A DNA stretch of 64,000 nt, taken from assembly GCA_030035585.1 (NCBI GenBank), contig CM057469.1:13368001-13432000 (forward strand), read 5' to 3'. Shown piece by piece: positions 1 to 11,390 of the stretch (position 1 is the first letter of the stretch; every line of letters starts with the position of its first letter). The notes below the pieces were generated by a model, which did no database searches, was not told the origin of the DNA, and saw only the letters and a list, made by a program, of their open reading frames with translations. The position numbers and the translations under genes are program-made. The stretch is from Dugong dugon. Taxonomy: Eukaryota > Chordata > Mammalia > Sirenia > Dugongidae.

Positions 1-689
1 AATCTTGTAGAATTCTAGAGAGAAGATTTATGTTTCAGTGGGTTGAATGGGTTGAAAGGGCAGGGAACAGTAAAGATAAGAAAATAAACAAGGAGAGGAT
101 TATAAGAGTCCAGGCAAGAGAGGAGTAAAGTAGAACACGACACCAGGGGCTGGAGAGGGGGATCCACAAGACATAGTCATCAAACAGCAACGGAAAAGAA
201 GAGTCGGGTAACACCTAGGTCTCTGACTTCAGAAAGCAAGAAGCAAAACCTACCAGAGAAGAACTTACCTATGTTTAAAAATAAAAGTGATATCCAAAAC
301 AGTCCACTTCTCAGGAATCAACAAATGATCCCCTCCCCACCAAAAAAAAAAAAAAAAAATCACAAACTAGCTAGTACTTATCATCTAGATCTTGAAACAA
401 TTTGTAGATAAAGTCAAGCTCTGACTTGAATTTTTCAGATCACTGGCTCCTTTGTATCAGTAAAATGAAAATACCAGTGATTTAAAAAAAAAACAAGGGT
501 CAAGGAACTTTTAGGGGGAACAGCAAGCAGAAGCTTCCAGGGCAGTATGGTATATACAGTTTTCTACAACAATTTTAAGGTTTTGGCTCCCTTGAGAAAC
601 CTGATGGCCCTTTAAGGAACCACAGTGACCAAAAGAGCCTTCTCTCAAGTCTGAATTTAAATCGCTCTGTACAGCTCTTCAGAGCTCTC
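1..689. other. Unique intronic sequence
   Basis: No coding segment and no repeat I can name. Contains an A-tract at about 341-359 and a second near 484-494. Homology to L1 ORF2 begins at roughly 690. Confidence 0.5.
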
Positions 690-1219
690 TGACGATAATA
701 AAAAGTATGGTTTCTCCAGTCTGCTACCGGTACAATGACAGCCATATAGACCAATGAAATAGAATTGTTGAGTCCAGAAATAAACTCGTACATCTACACT
801 CAGTTAATTTTTTATAAGGGTGCTAACTCCATCCAATGGGGAAAGAATCATCTCTTTAATAAATGGTGCTGGGACACCTGGATCTCTACCTGCAAAAGAG
901 TGAACCTGGACCCATACCTCATACTACATAAAAAACTAACTTAAAATGTATCAAAGACCTAAGTGTAAGAACTGAAACCATAAAACTCTTTGAAGAAAAC
1001 ACAGGAGTCATGCTTCAGGGCCTAGTTTTTAACAATGGATTCTTATATAAACACCAAAAGCACAAGCAACAAAGACAAAATAGATAAATGGGACCTCATC
1101 AAAATTAAAAATTTGTGTTCATCAAAGAACTTCATCAGCAAGTGAAGAGACAACCTACAGATTGGGAGAAAACTTTTGGGAACCACATATCCAATAAGGG
1201 TTTAATATTTTTTAAAAAT

Positions 1220-1222
<3 letters not shown>

Positions 1223-1253
<31 letters not shown>
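1223..1253. repeat. (AC)15 microsatellite
   Basis: Uninterrupted AC dinucleotide run inside the L1 body. Confidence 0.98.
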
Positions 1254-1254
<1 letters not shown>

Positions 1255-1387
1255 CCTACAACTCAACAATAAAAAGACAAACAATCCAATCAAAAAATAG
1301 GCAAAAGACTTGAACAGTCATTTCACCAAAGAAAAATATAAATGGCCAGCAAGCACATGAAAAGATGTTCAATGTCACTAGCCATTA

Positions 1388-1595
1388 AACCCATTAACCT
1401 ATTGTCTTCAAGTCAATCCCCAACTCATGAGGACCCAAAATGATCGAGGAGAACTGCCCCCATAGGGTTTCCAAGGCGGTAATCTTACGGAAGCAGACTG
1501 CCACATCTTTCTCCCCTGGAACAGCTGGTGGACTGGAACCACCAACCTTTTGATTAGCAGCCTAGAGTTTAACCACCACATCACCAGGGCTCCTT
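1388..1595 (-). mobile_element. AfroSINE/PSINE-type SINE, long form
   Basis: Minus-strand copy with the tRNA-like head at the right (ends in ccagggctcc) and the RTE-like tail at the left. Carries the internal segment around agaaagatgtggcagtctgc seen only in the long form. Flanked by an exact 11-bp TSD, actagccatta, at 1377-1387 and 1596-1606, in the host L1. Confidence 0.9.
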
Positions 1596-1896
1596 ACTAG
1601 CCATTAGGGAGACACAAACAAAACCACAATGATGTATCACTTCACACCCACTAAAACGGCTATGATTAAAAAAACAGAAACACGTGGTTGGGAAGGATGT
1701 GGAGGGAACTGGAACCCTCATCCAATGCTGGTGGGACTGTATAATGGTACAACCACTGTGGAAAAGTTTGACAGTTCCTCAAAAAGTTACACATACAATT
1801 ACCATATGACCCAGCAATTCCGCTCCTAGGTATATGTCCAAAAGACATTGCAAGCAAGAACACAAAGAGATATTTGCACACCAATGTTCATTACAG

Positions 1897-2102
1897 AGGA
1901 GCCCTGGTAGCACAGTGGTTAAGCGCTGGGCTGCTAACCAAAAGGTCAGCAATTCAAACTCACCAGCCGCTCTGCGGGAGAAAGATGTGGCAGTCTGCTT
2001 TCATATAAGATTATAGCCTTAGAAATCCTACGGGCAGTTCTACTCTGTCCTATATGGTCGCTACGAGTCAAAATCAACTCAACAGCAACAGGTTTTGGGT
2101 TG
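1897..2102 (+). mobile_element. AfroSINE/PSINE-type SINE, long form
   Basis: Head gagccctggtagcacagtgg gives a Pol III A box; a B-box-like segment lies near 1950. It ends in the shared RTE-like tail and a GT-rich run. TSD gttcattacag / gttcgttgcag (9 of 11), inside the L1. Confidence 0.9.
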
Positions 2103-2743
2103 GTTCGTTGCAGCGCTATTCATAATAGGCAAAAGATGGAAACAGCCTAATGTCCATCACCAGATGAATGGATAAACAAAATGTGGTACATACATACAAT
2201 GGACTATCATTCAGCCATAACGAAAAATGAAGTCCTCATACACGCTACCACACAAACCTTGAAAACAATATGCTGAGTGAAATAAGTCAGTCACAAAAGG
2301 ACAAACAGCGTATGATGCCACTTATATGAAATATCTAGGCTAGGCCAGTATATAGATACCAAAGTTTATCAGCGGTTACCAAGAGCAGAAGGGAGGAAGG
2401 GTTCAAAGGGGACTCACTGCTGAGGGGACACTGAGCTTCTGTTGAGGGTGAGAAGAAGATTCAGAAATGGATAATGGTAATGGCTGAACAACACGTTAAG
2501 TATAACTAACGTCACTGAATTGTACATGTGAAGAATGCTAAAAAGGCAAATAAGTGATGTGTTACATATACATTTACCACAATAAATTTGTTTTTTAAAG
2601 TATGGTTTCTCTTTCGTCCCACAGAAAGGAGCCTGTCGATATGGGAGTAATCACCCACTATTTCTAGCCTTGGTCTTATTTCCAACACTGGGTAAGAGCT
2701 ACCTGTTTCTTCTCTAACGCCCTGTGGCTTCTGAATGTCACTA

Positions 2744-2899
2744 ACCAAAACACCGCACTGCTGTCGAGTAGATTCCGACTCAGAGTGACCCTACAGGACA
2801 GAGAAGAACTGACCCACAGGGTGTCCAAGGAGCAGTTGGTGGATTCGAACTGCTGACCTTTTGGTTAGCAACCAAGCTCTTAACCACTGCGCCACCAGG
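2744..2899 (-). mobile_element. AfroSINE/PSINE-type SINE, short form
   Basis: Complete short-form copy, lacking the internal extra segment. Flanked by an exact 17-bp TSD, gcttctgaatgtcacta, at 2727-2743 and 2900-2916, the longest exact TSD I found in the window. Confidence 0.93.
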
Positions 2900-3039
2900 G
2901 CTTCTGAATGTCACTAGAGCAAGTTATAAACTATGTTAAGTTCACGACCAATTCATACTATTAGCTGGGCCCTCAAGGTTATAAAATAACACTTTTACTC
3001 AACTAGGTGACTTTTCTACAGTGGGTATTTTAAGCCTTT

Positions 3040-3605
3040 ACCACCTTTCCGAACTCTTCCACTCTGGCATCTCTACAATCCATTCCCCACACAGCAACAG
3101 ACAGATCTTTTCTAATCAATTAGACTGTCGCTTTTACTACTAAAAATTCTTCCCGTGGCTTCCACGTCCCTTCCCATCCCACTTACACACTATACCCCGG
3201 CCTGCAAGTGCTCTTTTTACCTCATCTCTTGCCACTCTCCCTCCTGCCCACTGAGCTCTGGCCTCATCGGCCTTCATGGGTTCCTCTAAGCCTGTGCCCA
3301 GTCCCTAGGAATTCTGCCCATTTGAAATGCTTCACTGCAGATCTTGACAGGACCATCTCCTTCCTGTCATTTCCATCTCAGCTGAAATATCACTCCCCTG
3401 ACAATCTGATCTAAGCAGCCACGCCAGCCACTTAATTCCTATTTAAAGCTAATGTTTTTCTTTTCTGTTTACTTTGTCTTCCCCACCCAGACCCCTCACT
3501 AAGGTAAGCTCCCCAAAAATGGTCTTATTCTCCCGTCCCCGTGGCACTTAGAACAGTGCCTGGAATATAGCAGATGCTCACTAAATACTTGCTGAACAAA
3601 TGTTG
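3040..3605 (+). mobile_element. L2 LINE 3' end
   Basis: Matches the ancient L2 3' region: a C/T-rich body, then the terminal gcacttagaacagtgcctgg-type block at about 3544-3600 ending in aaatacttgctgaacaaatg. Highly decayed. Confidence 0.75.
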
Positions 3606-4334
3606 TCCCAAAAAGGCCATCCGAAAACAATCACCAGGTTAATGAGGAAGAATGACGAGCAATGACTTAATGTGATTTCATTCAAACATCAGTCCCTGTT
3701 TCTGATAAACTCACCTGACTAAACTGAATCACTATTTCTTACTACCCAGACAGCCCTGAAGCACCAAGAAGAGATGCTGCCACTCCCGCCCCATCTGGAC
3801 ACACCACCTGGGTGGGCACTTCAAGAGTCACTGCTGTACCATTCAAGCAACTGGAAATGCCAGAACAAAGACGGCAACCTCAACAGCAGACATTATTGTA
3901 TAACATTTCCCTATCCTCCATGTCCCCCAATATGCCTATTCTACTTCTGATTCTTTCTTTCCCACATCATCACCCCCAAGCCCTGGTGAAAGGTATCATC
4001 TGAAGAAAGACTGTTATCCAACACCCTTCATACAAAACTGAATTACTACACCCTTCTCTCTCCCTGCAGACGTGGAAGATCTGAGAGCTCTATGAGATCT
4101 GTTGAGGTAATCACACCAGTCAAACCTTGATATGAGAACCATTTACCAATGTTCTCAGTTTGGATTTAAATATGAGACGATGTCTCTACTTTTTCTTTTT
4201 CTGCTTCAAAAATAATTATAGTCATGCTCTGAAAAGCAACATTTGAAGTTACTATTTACCAAAAGAACATTATAACCACTTCTGTCCTGTAAAGTATATA
4301 AAAATATTCTAACCCAGGCATTTGCCATCTTGAA
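3606..4334. other. Unique intronic sequence
   Basis: No repeat or coding signal recognised. A 63-codon open frame at 3812-4003 has no recognisable domain and is probably chance. Confidence 0.5.
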
Positions 4335-4505
4335 CACAGCATGTGTTTATGGGCTAACCTGGTTCAAATCTTATTTCTACTGCGTGACCAGGAGCAAATT
4401 ACTTAAATCCTATGAGCTTCAAATTCCTTATCTGTTGAATGAGAATGGAAAGATCCACCTCATGGGTTAATAATAGGATCAGACAGAATGACCAACTTAA
4501 ATCAC
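4335..4505 (+). mobile_element. MIR SINE
   Basis: Core-SINE pattern on the plus strand: tgcgtgaccaggagcaaatt, then a C/T block and a gataataatag-like segment. Ancient and diverged. Confidence 0.75.
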
Positions 4506-5044
4506 AGTATTAGACACACAAAGGGGCTCTCAGCCAGAGGGAGGGATGGAAGATTAGCAAACTGTCTAGGTCATTTTTTATTACTACTAGTAGTAGTTTA
4601 AACGGGTATTCTGTACTTGTTTGTCATGGTTTTCTACTACTTTTCTATACTTGTGCCCTAAAGGATATTTGGTTGAAACACTTGAAATTTAAAGATAGTA
4701 GAGTAATATTAAGTTATACATCTGTTCTACAAAAATACTTGAAGTATGCATTTCCAAAGTAAAAGTTCAACAACCTACATGCCCATCAACGAATGAACAG
4801 ATAAACAAAATGTGGTCTATCCATACAGTGGAATACTACTCAGCCAGAAAGACATGCTACAACATGGATGGAGCATGGAGACATCATAATGAGTGAAATA
4901 AGTCAATCACAAAAGGACAAATATTGTATGATCTCACTTACATAAAAAGACAAGAACACCAAAGTTTATTAGTAGTTACCAGGGGCAGGAGGGAGAGAGA
5001 AGGGAGAGATTATTGCTTATGGAACACTGAGTTTCCGGTTAAAA

Positions 5045-5240
5045 TCCCTGCTGAGAATTTGCATTTCTAACAAGTTCCCTCCTGAGAATTTGCATTTCCA
5101 CCCCAGATATAATGAATCAGAGTCTACAGTTTAACAAGATCATCAGGTGATTCTTATGCATAACTGCCTGGGAACTTGTTAGAAATGCAAATTCTCAGCA
5201 GAAAACATGGTTAGAAATGCAAATTATCAGCTGGGGTTTG
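5045..5240. repeat. MER5A-like inverted duplication with 32-bp perfect inverted repeat
   Basis: Positions 5048-5079 and 5170-5201 are exact reverse complements (32 bp), separated by 90 bp. The unit resembles the internal part of MER5A (the 'gggaacttgttagaaatgca' block). A second diverged pair lies at 5081-5106 and 5211-5239. Four octamer motifs (ATTTGCAT/ATGCAAAT) occur at 5057-5064, 5088-5095, 5185-5192 and 5217-5224. Confidence 0.85.
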
Positions 5241-5386
5241 AACCAGAATGAATCAGTTCAAAGCCCTTGTTCAGTTATGGTGTGGAAAAACCACATTGCT
5301 AAGGGTAGGATCACACGACTGATTAATGTAATTGCTGTCAATAAGTTGTACACCTATTAAAAGTTAAATTGGCAAAAGCTGTGTGA

Positions 5387-6493
5387 AACAATGAAATACT
5401 ACACAACGACAAAGAACAATGATGAATCTGTGAAACACAGCAGGGAGGAATCTAGAAGGCATTATGCTGAGTGAATTTAGTCAGCTGCAAAAGGACAAAT
5501 ATTGTATAAGACCGCTATTATAAGAACTCAAGAAAAGGTTTAAACACAGAAAAAAGGGAGGGAGGGAGAGGGGTATTCACTAACTAGATAGTAGACAAGA
5601 ATTAGCTGAAGGGAAGGAGAGTACACACTACAGGTGAAGTCAGCACAACTGGACTAAGCCAAATTAAGAAGCTTCCTGCATACAACCAAATACCCTGAGG
5701 GACAGAGTGGCAGGGGCGGGGGTCTAGGGACCATACTTTCAGGGAACATCTAGATCAAGTGGCATAACAAAGTTTATTAAGAAAATGTTCTGCATCCTAC
5801 TTTGGTGAGTTGCATCTGGGGTCTTAAAAGCGAGTGGCCATCTAAGATGCATCAACTGGTCCCAACCCACCTGGAGTAAAGGAGAATGAAGAACACCAAA
5901 GACACAAGGAAAGTATTAGCCCAAGAGACAGAAAGGGCCACATAAACCAGAGACTTCATCAGCCTGAGACCAGAAGAACTAGATGGTGCCCGGCTACCAC
6001 CAATGACTGCCCTGACAGGGAACACAAAAAACACACATTTCCCCTAATGGAGCAGGGAAAAGTGGGGTGCAGAACTCAAATTCTAGTAAAAACACTAGAC
6101 TTAACGGTTTGACTGAGACTGGAGGGATCCTGGAAGACGTGGCCCTTGGACTCTCCGTTAGCCCAAAACTAAAACCATTCCCAAGGCCAATTCTTCAAAC
6201 AAAGATTCGACTGGACTATGGGACACAAAATGATACTCATGAAGAGTGTGCTTCTTAGCTCAAGTAGATACATGAGACTAAATATGCAGCTCCTGTCCAG
6301 AGGCCAGATGAGAAGGCAGAGAGAGTCATGAGATGGTTGAACAGACACAGGAAATCCAAGGAGGAAAGGAGGAGTGTGCTGTCACAGTATAGGGAGAGCA
6401 ACTAGGGTCACATAACAATGCATGTATAAATTTTTATATGAGAGACTAACTTGAATTGTAAACTTTCACTTAAAGCACAATAAAAAAAATAAA
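5387..6493 (+). mobile_element. Elephant-type L1 3' UTR, nested
   Basis: L1 end including the block catctggggtcttaaaagc (5815-5833), also present at about 28800 in another L1. It ends with AATAAA and an A-rich tail at 6479-6493. Flanked by gtgtga at 5381-5386 and 6494-6499, consistent with insertion into an older L1. Confidence 0.85.
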
Positions 6494-6540
6494 GTGTGAT
6501 AGATATATTTACAACAATGACAAAAAAAAAGAGTATCTGC

Positions 6541-7372
6541 TGAGTCTGTTTATGTACAGCCAAACACCTCATGTGATTTGGTTCCTTGGTTTGGAGGTTT
6601 AGGGTCATGGTTTCATGGGACATCCCAGTTAACTGGTCTAATAACATATTTAGTGCTTCTTTTCTATCTACTAGTTTGTTGCGTAGTGCCTGGGGTCTTA
6701 AAAGCTTGCACACAGCCATCCAAGGCACAACAATTGGTCTCTATTCAGCTGGAGCAACAGAGGAAGGAGAGTCAGGAACAGGACGAGGAAATGGAACGTG
6801 TAGCTAATTGCCTCAAACATATGGCTAATAACTGCCCTCTTTGCCATGAGAACAGAAGAACTGTATGGTGCCCCCTACCATTACTGAACATTTTGATCAA
6901 AGCTTCTATAGAAGAATCAAGACCAAAAGAAAGAAAATGCAGAAAAGAATTTCAGATTCTCATGGACTCTAGACATTCCGGAGCCATGGCGGCTGGATGA
7001 AACCCTGAAACTACTGCCCTGACATAATCTTTAAACCTTGAACCAAAAATATCCCCTGAAGTTTTCTTAAAAGCAAATAATAGTTTAGCTTAACTAGTAA
7101 AGAATGTCTGCCTTGAGCACTATGCTCTTTTGAGATCTATATACGATCAGATTGACAACAGCAACTCGAAGGATAAGACAGGAAACTTACGGGGCAGCGA
7201 ATTTATGTTAATCGGGAGGAACAACCCAGAAAAGGAGGGTGAGAATGGCTGCACAACTGGAAGAATGTAATCAATGTCACTGAATTGTACCTGCAGAAAA
7301 CTGCTGAATTGGTGTAGATGTTCTGCTATGTGCAGTATGTTCTCAACAACAACAAAAAATTTTTTTAAGTGT
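6541..7372 (+). mobile_element. L1-like 3' UTR variant
   Basis: Shares ggggtcttaaaagcttgca with other L1 3' UTRs here. Its second half (7000-7370) is similar to 53220-53575 and, more weakly, 46610-46975. Ends with caacaacaac and an A/T tract. The 140-codon open frame at 6578-7000 lies inside this repeat and is not considered a gene. Confidence 0.7.
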
Positions 7373-8648
7373 AAGTTCACTATTTACTGGCCAAGTAAAC
7401 ATTTTCAATGAAAATCTGGTTCTATTATCACCCAAATAAAACATTTATTTTTTCAGTAAATTTTATGGAGAAAATAGCTAAAAATGATCACAATCACTGA
7501 GTGTATGAAACTACTTTTCCTGCACATTGTACAATAATGTTTAGAATTAGCATTTCTTTGATAAGACAATTTCTTTTGATAAAACAATACGCCTAGGGTT
7601 TTAAGAATCACTGCCTCCTTAACACTTAGTTGTTGCTGAAGGATCTCCGAATGGCTCAAACTTCTCCTGGGCTCTCTCCAACAAGATAAGAACGTTAATG
7701 CCCCACCTACTGCTCCAACGTAAGTATACACTTCATACACACTCATGTCATCTATGCTTTCTTTTCTCAAAACATCTGATTAGAGAAAAATGTTCTGCTC
7801 AGTACTTAGCACCACCGTCAAAAACAAGTATCTCAATTATATTTGGCTTGGTTAAGTGGCATGAGCAGAAAAGAACATTCTGGATTCCTGCACTCTTATA
7901 CCCTACTCTCCCCATTCTTGGAGAATTCATACCTGTGAGTAGAGAGGGCTGAGAAGAGCTTTATAATACACGATGACAGTCATAACAGGACGAATCGGTG
8001 GCACGCGGTCACCCTATTTCAGGGGGAGAGCCCGCACAACATCCGAGGTTCAAGAACAGTTCGGTTTTAACTTCTTTTTAGAAAAACGTTTTAACGAGTG
8101 CCACACACTACGGCAGATTACCAAAAGAGATAAAGGCCTACAGTGTTCCTTAAAAGCTCCAGCAAAGAAAGGTTTTGCTTTGTTTTTACTGTTTGTTGAT
8201 GGGGAGGTGGTGTGAAGAGGTAGGGAAAACAGTTCTTCCTAGAAGCAATGTATGAATAAATGATCCTCAATGTCCCTTCCAGATAAGTAAATTCTCTTTA
8301 ACTTAACTTAAGGTAAGCAGCTGTAGACTTGTGCTAAGTTGCTTGACAAAGTCTCAATCAGGTTTTCTGAAACAGGTGAAAAATACAGAAATGTTTAAAC
8401 GCCTTTCAGCTTTTAATTAACTTGAGAAGTCACACGGCAACAAAGCTAACTACAGCACAAGAAATGTGAGACATTTTGCACATTTTGAAAATATGTGATC
8501 CGCTTAACAGCCTTTGAGAATTACAATAAAGATATACAGAAAACCTACCCTAAACTTTATTCTGGAATAAAAACTGATCTAAGCTAACGTGCTGCATCAC
8601 AATCCAATAACAAAAGAGAATTCCTTTAGCATATGATATAATCACATA
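7373..8648. other. Unique intronic sequence
   Basis: No repeat recognised. An 80-codon plus-strand frame (7973-8215) and a 105-codon minus-strand frame (7770-7453) show no known domain. Low-confidence candidates only for conserved intronic sequence. Confidence 0.5.
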
Positions 8649-8803
8649 AAGAGTCCCTGGGTGATGCAAACAGCTGATGCACTCAGAGGCACCTCAGAAG
8701 AAAGGCCTGGCAATCTACTGCAGAAAAAACAGTCATTGAAAACCCTACGGAGCACAGTTCTACTCTGACACACGAGGGGTAGCTACGAGTCAGAATCTGG
8801 TAA
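8649..8803 (+). mobile_element. AfroSINE/PSINE-type SINE, old form
   Basis: Head gagtccctgggtgatgcaaa, body agaaaggcctggcaatctac and tail gctacgagtcagaatc. Internally deleted around the B box. Confidence 0.85.
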
Positions 8804-9394
8804 CTAATAATCGTGTAAATCCAGTGTTCCAAGTGTGTAACTTGAAGACCTTTTCATTTCAATCTACAATCTCAGTTTAGAAAGGATAGGCAAATAAAAT
8901 GGCTTTCACTAAAAAAAAAAAAGAAAAAACATATTTAAGCAGAAGTTGAGCTGTTTGTCTGTGGAGTTGCACACAGTTACCGTTAGAAATATCTAATCCT
9001 GCTGACCAGGTGTCAAATTTCTCAAGGAGACACTATAATACTGCATCCCATGTCTTGTTCTAGACTCCCAAAACCACAAGTTCAAACAATCAGACAGTAT
9101 TTTACAGCGTCATGGAATGACTGAAAATAATTATACTGCCTCTACAGCACTGAAAAATAAAACGTCATAAATTAAAATTAAACAACGGTCAGGTCAATTT
9201 AGCTTTTCAAAATGAGTTATTATTTTCTATTCGTATAAGGGCTTATGACAACATTCGGCTAAATAGAATGCTAAATTAATGGGAAAACCCATTCCTCAAG
9301 TCATTCTGGGATAAACAGACCATTACGCTTTCATTTCCAAAGTGCTAATATAAACATGGAGCCGAAAATATATGATTCAAATGTAAAGTTATTC
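8804..9394. other. Unique intronic sequence
   Basis: A/T-rich, no coding or repeat signal recognised; A-tract near 8910-8927. Confidence 0.5.
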
Positions 9395-9590
9395 TTTCTA
9401 CCACTTCGCCAAACTCAACACATGTGGTTATTTAATTTTAATTTATTGAAATGTAATTAAAATTAAATACTGTGCTTTAAAAATTCAGTTCCTCAGTCCA
9501 ATTAGCCACATTTCAAGAGCAGTAGCCACATGCAGCTGCTGGCTACTGTATGGGGCAGTGTAGATACAGAACATTTCCATCATAATTGGA
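9395..9590. mobile_element. Ancient DNA-transposon (MER-type) fragment
   Basis: Contains the motif tagccacatttcaag followed by the 'catgcagctgctggctactg' and 'acatttccatcat' blocks, shared with pieces at 52810-52850 and 53600-53660. I recognise the family as a mammalian MER element but cannot name the subfamily safely. Confidence 0.55.
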
Positions 9591-9811
9591 CATATATGCC
9601 AAATGTGGGTCTCTCCTACTGCTAAGAGACCTGGGCAAAGTCAAGCCTTCTGGCCTTCCGTGTGTCAATGAGGAATACTGTGTGTGTTTTGTGTTCAGGG
9701 TTTTCGTTGTTGTTGTTATTTTACCTATTTCAGTAGTGGGTACAAATTTTTATAAAATTATATCTGAAAAGAGCAGTGAATGCTTTTAGAGTCAGCTAAA
9801 CTCTTCCATTT

Positions 9812-10172
9812 GAATTACGGTGTTGGTGAAGAATACTGAATATCCCATGGACTGCCAGAAGAAACAACAAACCTGTCTTGGAAGAAGTACAGCCAGAACA
9901 CTCCTCAGAAGCAAGGATGGCAAGACTTCGTCTCACATACTTTGGACATGTTATCAGGGGGGACTAGTTGCTGGAGAAGGACATCATGTTTGCTAGAGGG
10001 TCAGTGAACACAAGGAAGACCCTCAACGAGATGGACTGACACGGTGGCTGCAACAATGGGCTCAAGCATGGCAACAACCGTGGGGATGGGGCAGGACCGG
10101 GCACTGGTTAGCTCTGTTGTACATAGGGTCGCTGTGAGTGCAAACTGGCTCGACGGCATCTAACAACAACGA
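9812..10172 (+). mobile_element. RTE LINE, ORF C-terminus and 3' end
   Basis: Plus-strand match to the last part of the RTE reverse-transcriptase ORF (tactttggacatgttatcag at 9937-9956, then ggagaaggacatcatg), followed by its 3' end gctcgacggcatctaacaac. Frame is broken. Confidence 0.85.
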
Positions 10173-10973
10173 AGCTCTTTCAAAAAATACATTTTTTAAT
10201 ATAACATTTCACAAAATGAAAGCAAGGAATAAAAGATAGCTGAAATAATTTTCAAGTGGCTGAGAATTTTTGCTTTTAATAATTACTTCCCTTTATTTAA
10301 TAATTAAATACAACGAGAGGGCTCACTAAAAGCTAAACTCTCAAACTGCAAACGATCCCTTCTTTAATGAAGAAAAATAAAAAGGTGTCAAGCATAAAAG
10401 GTTAATCAGTTCCTCCTCACCAAGTCGTAGAAATGTCGTAGAACCAGAGATACTAACCATGTCAGGTATCTAAAAATGACTGTAACTATCACACCCATTT
10501 CTGCAGTACCCTATAATTACCTCTATTGTGGTGATTCTCAGCTCTTGTCCAGTTATTTTTAGTCAGCCTACCAAAATGCATCTCCCACTTCTGGATTTGG
10601 GCCCAATTATCACTTCATGTCCCACGTGAAAGAAAATCACTTGATTCTCTACCATTTGGTGGGAGAACACATGGACACAATTTGTACATTTTTAAAGTAA
10701 TGCAGTCTAAATAGTAAACTATTATTTTTAGAGTGTCTTTAAAAGCCAATCAAGGCAACTGTCTATATCCTGAGGCATATTAAGCACAATGCTTTTCCTG
10801 ATAAATTAGTAAGAATATTTTAAAGTAATAAAACACAACAAAACCTCACTCATGTTGGAATAAAAATCCAAGCACATTAAAAGCTAAAGGTGAGAAATGT
10901 ATTCAAGAAAACAGTTTTATTTTCAAGTACCCAAAATATTACAGAAAAGGAAACACATATAATACAAAGTTAC
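10173..10973. other. Unique A/T-rich intronic sequence
   Basis: No coding or repeat signal that I can name. Confidence 0.5.
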
Positions 10974-10985
10974 TAAATGAAAAAT

Positions 10986-11158
10986 GGAGCTCTGGTGGAG
11001 TGGTGGTTAAAAGCTCAGCTTCTGACCAAAAGGTCAGCAGTTGGAATCCACCAGCCGCTCCTTGGAAACCCTATGGGGCAGTTCTACTCTGTCCTGTAAG
11101 GTCGCTATGAGTAGGAAATCGATTGGACAGCAACAGTTTCTTTTTTTTTTTTTTTTTT
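10986..11158 (+). mobile_element. AfroSINE/PSINE-type SINE, short form
   Basis: Head gagctctggtggagtggtgg; tail followed by a T run. Exact 12-bp TSD taaatgaaaaat at 10974-10985 and 11159-11170. Confidence 0.92.
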
Positions 11159-11294
11159 TAAATGAAAAATAGTTTCATTATTTTTAATGACTTGTATGTC
11201 AAGCAGAGGAATCTCTAGTTTAACCAACATGGCAAATTTAGGAGAAACCCTCATCCAGCACCTACTCCAAGCTAGGCACAGCACGAACTGCTTC

Positions 11295-11390
11295 ATAAAC
11301 AGTAACTACTCCTTACAACCACCCTAAGAGACAGGCACTATTATCATTCCCATTTTACAGATGATGAAACTGAGGGACAAGTCATTAAAG
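11295..11390 (-). mobile_element. MIR SINE fragment
   Basis: The diagnostic ccattttacagatgatgaaa block at about 11350-11369, preceded by cactattatcattc. Confidence 0.75.

Larger units (their letters stand above)
690..2610 (+). mobile_element. L1 LINE, 3' part of ORF2 and 3' end, broken
   Basis: The sequence follows the well-known L1 ORF2 C-terminal region and 3' end on the plus strand: the intervals translating near the 'fgn hisnkgl' block at 1150-1200, the block around 1640-1900 and the 'wkqp' block near 2130-2200. It ends with an A-rich tail near 2600. Frames are broken throughout. Two SINEs (1388-1595, 1897-2102) and an AC microsatellite interrupt it. 5'-truncated and inactive. Confidence 0.85.
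4760..6540 (+). mobile_element. Older L1 3' end, interrupted
   Basis: L1 3' sequence at 4760-5040 resumes at about 5300-5386 (gtaattgctgtcaataagtt) and again at 6494-6540. The gaps hold a MER5A-like inverted duplication and a younger L1 3' end. The same uninterrupted L1 sequence can be read near 31110-31215, which confirms the reconstruction. Confidence 0.75.

Noticed and set aside
6578..7000. 140-codon plus-strand open frame, the longest outside the CpG island, L1 and LTR regions
   Set aside because: It lies wholly inside an L1-like 3' UTR repeat shared in part with 5815-5850, 28800-28830 and 53115-53250; no domain, no conserved frame.
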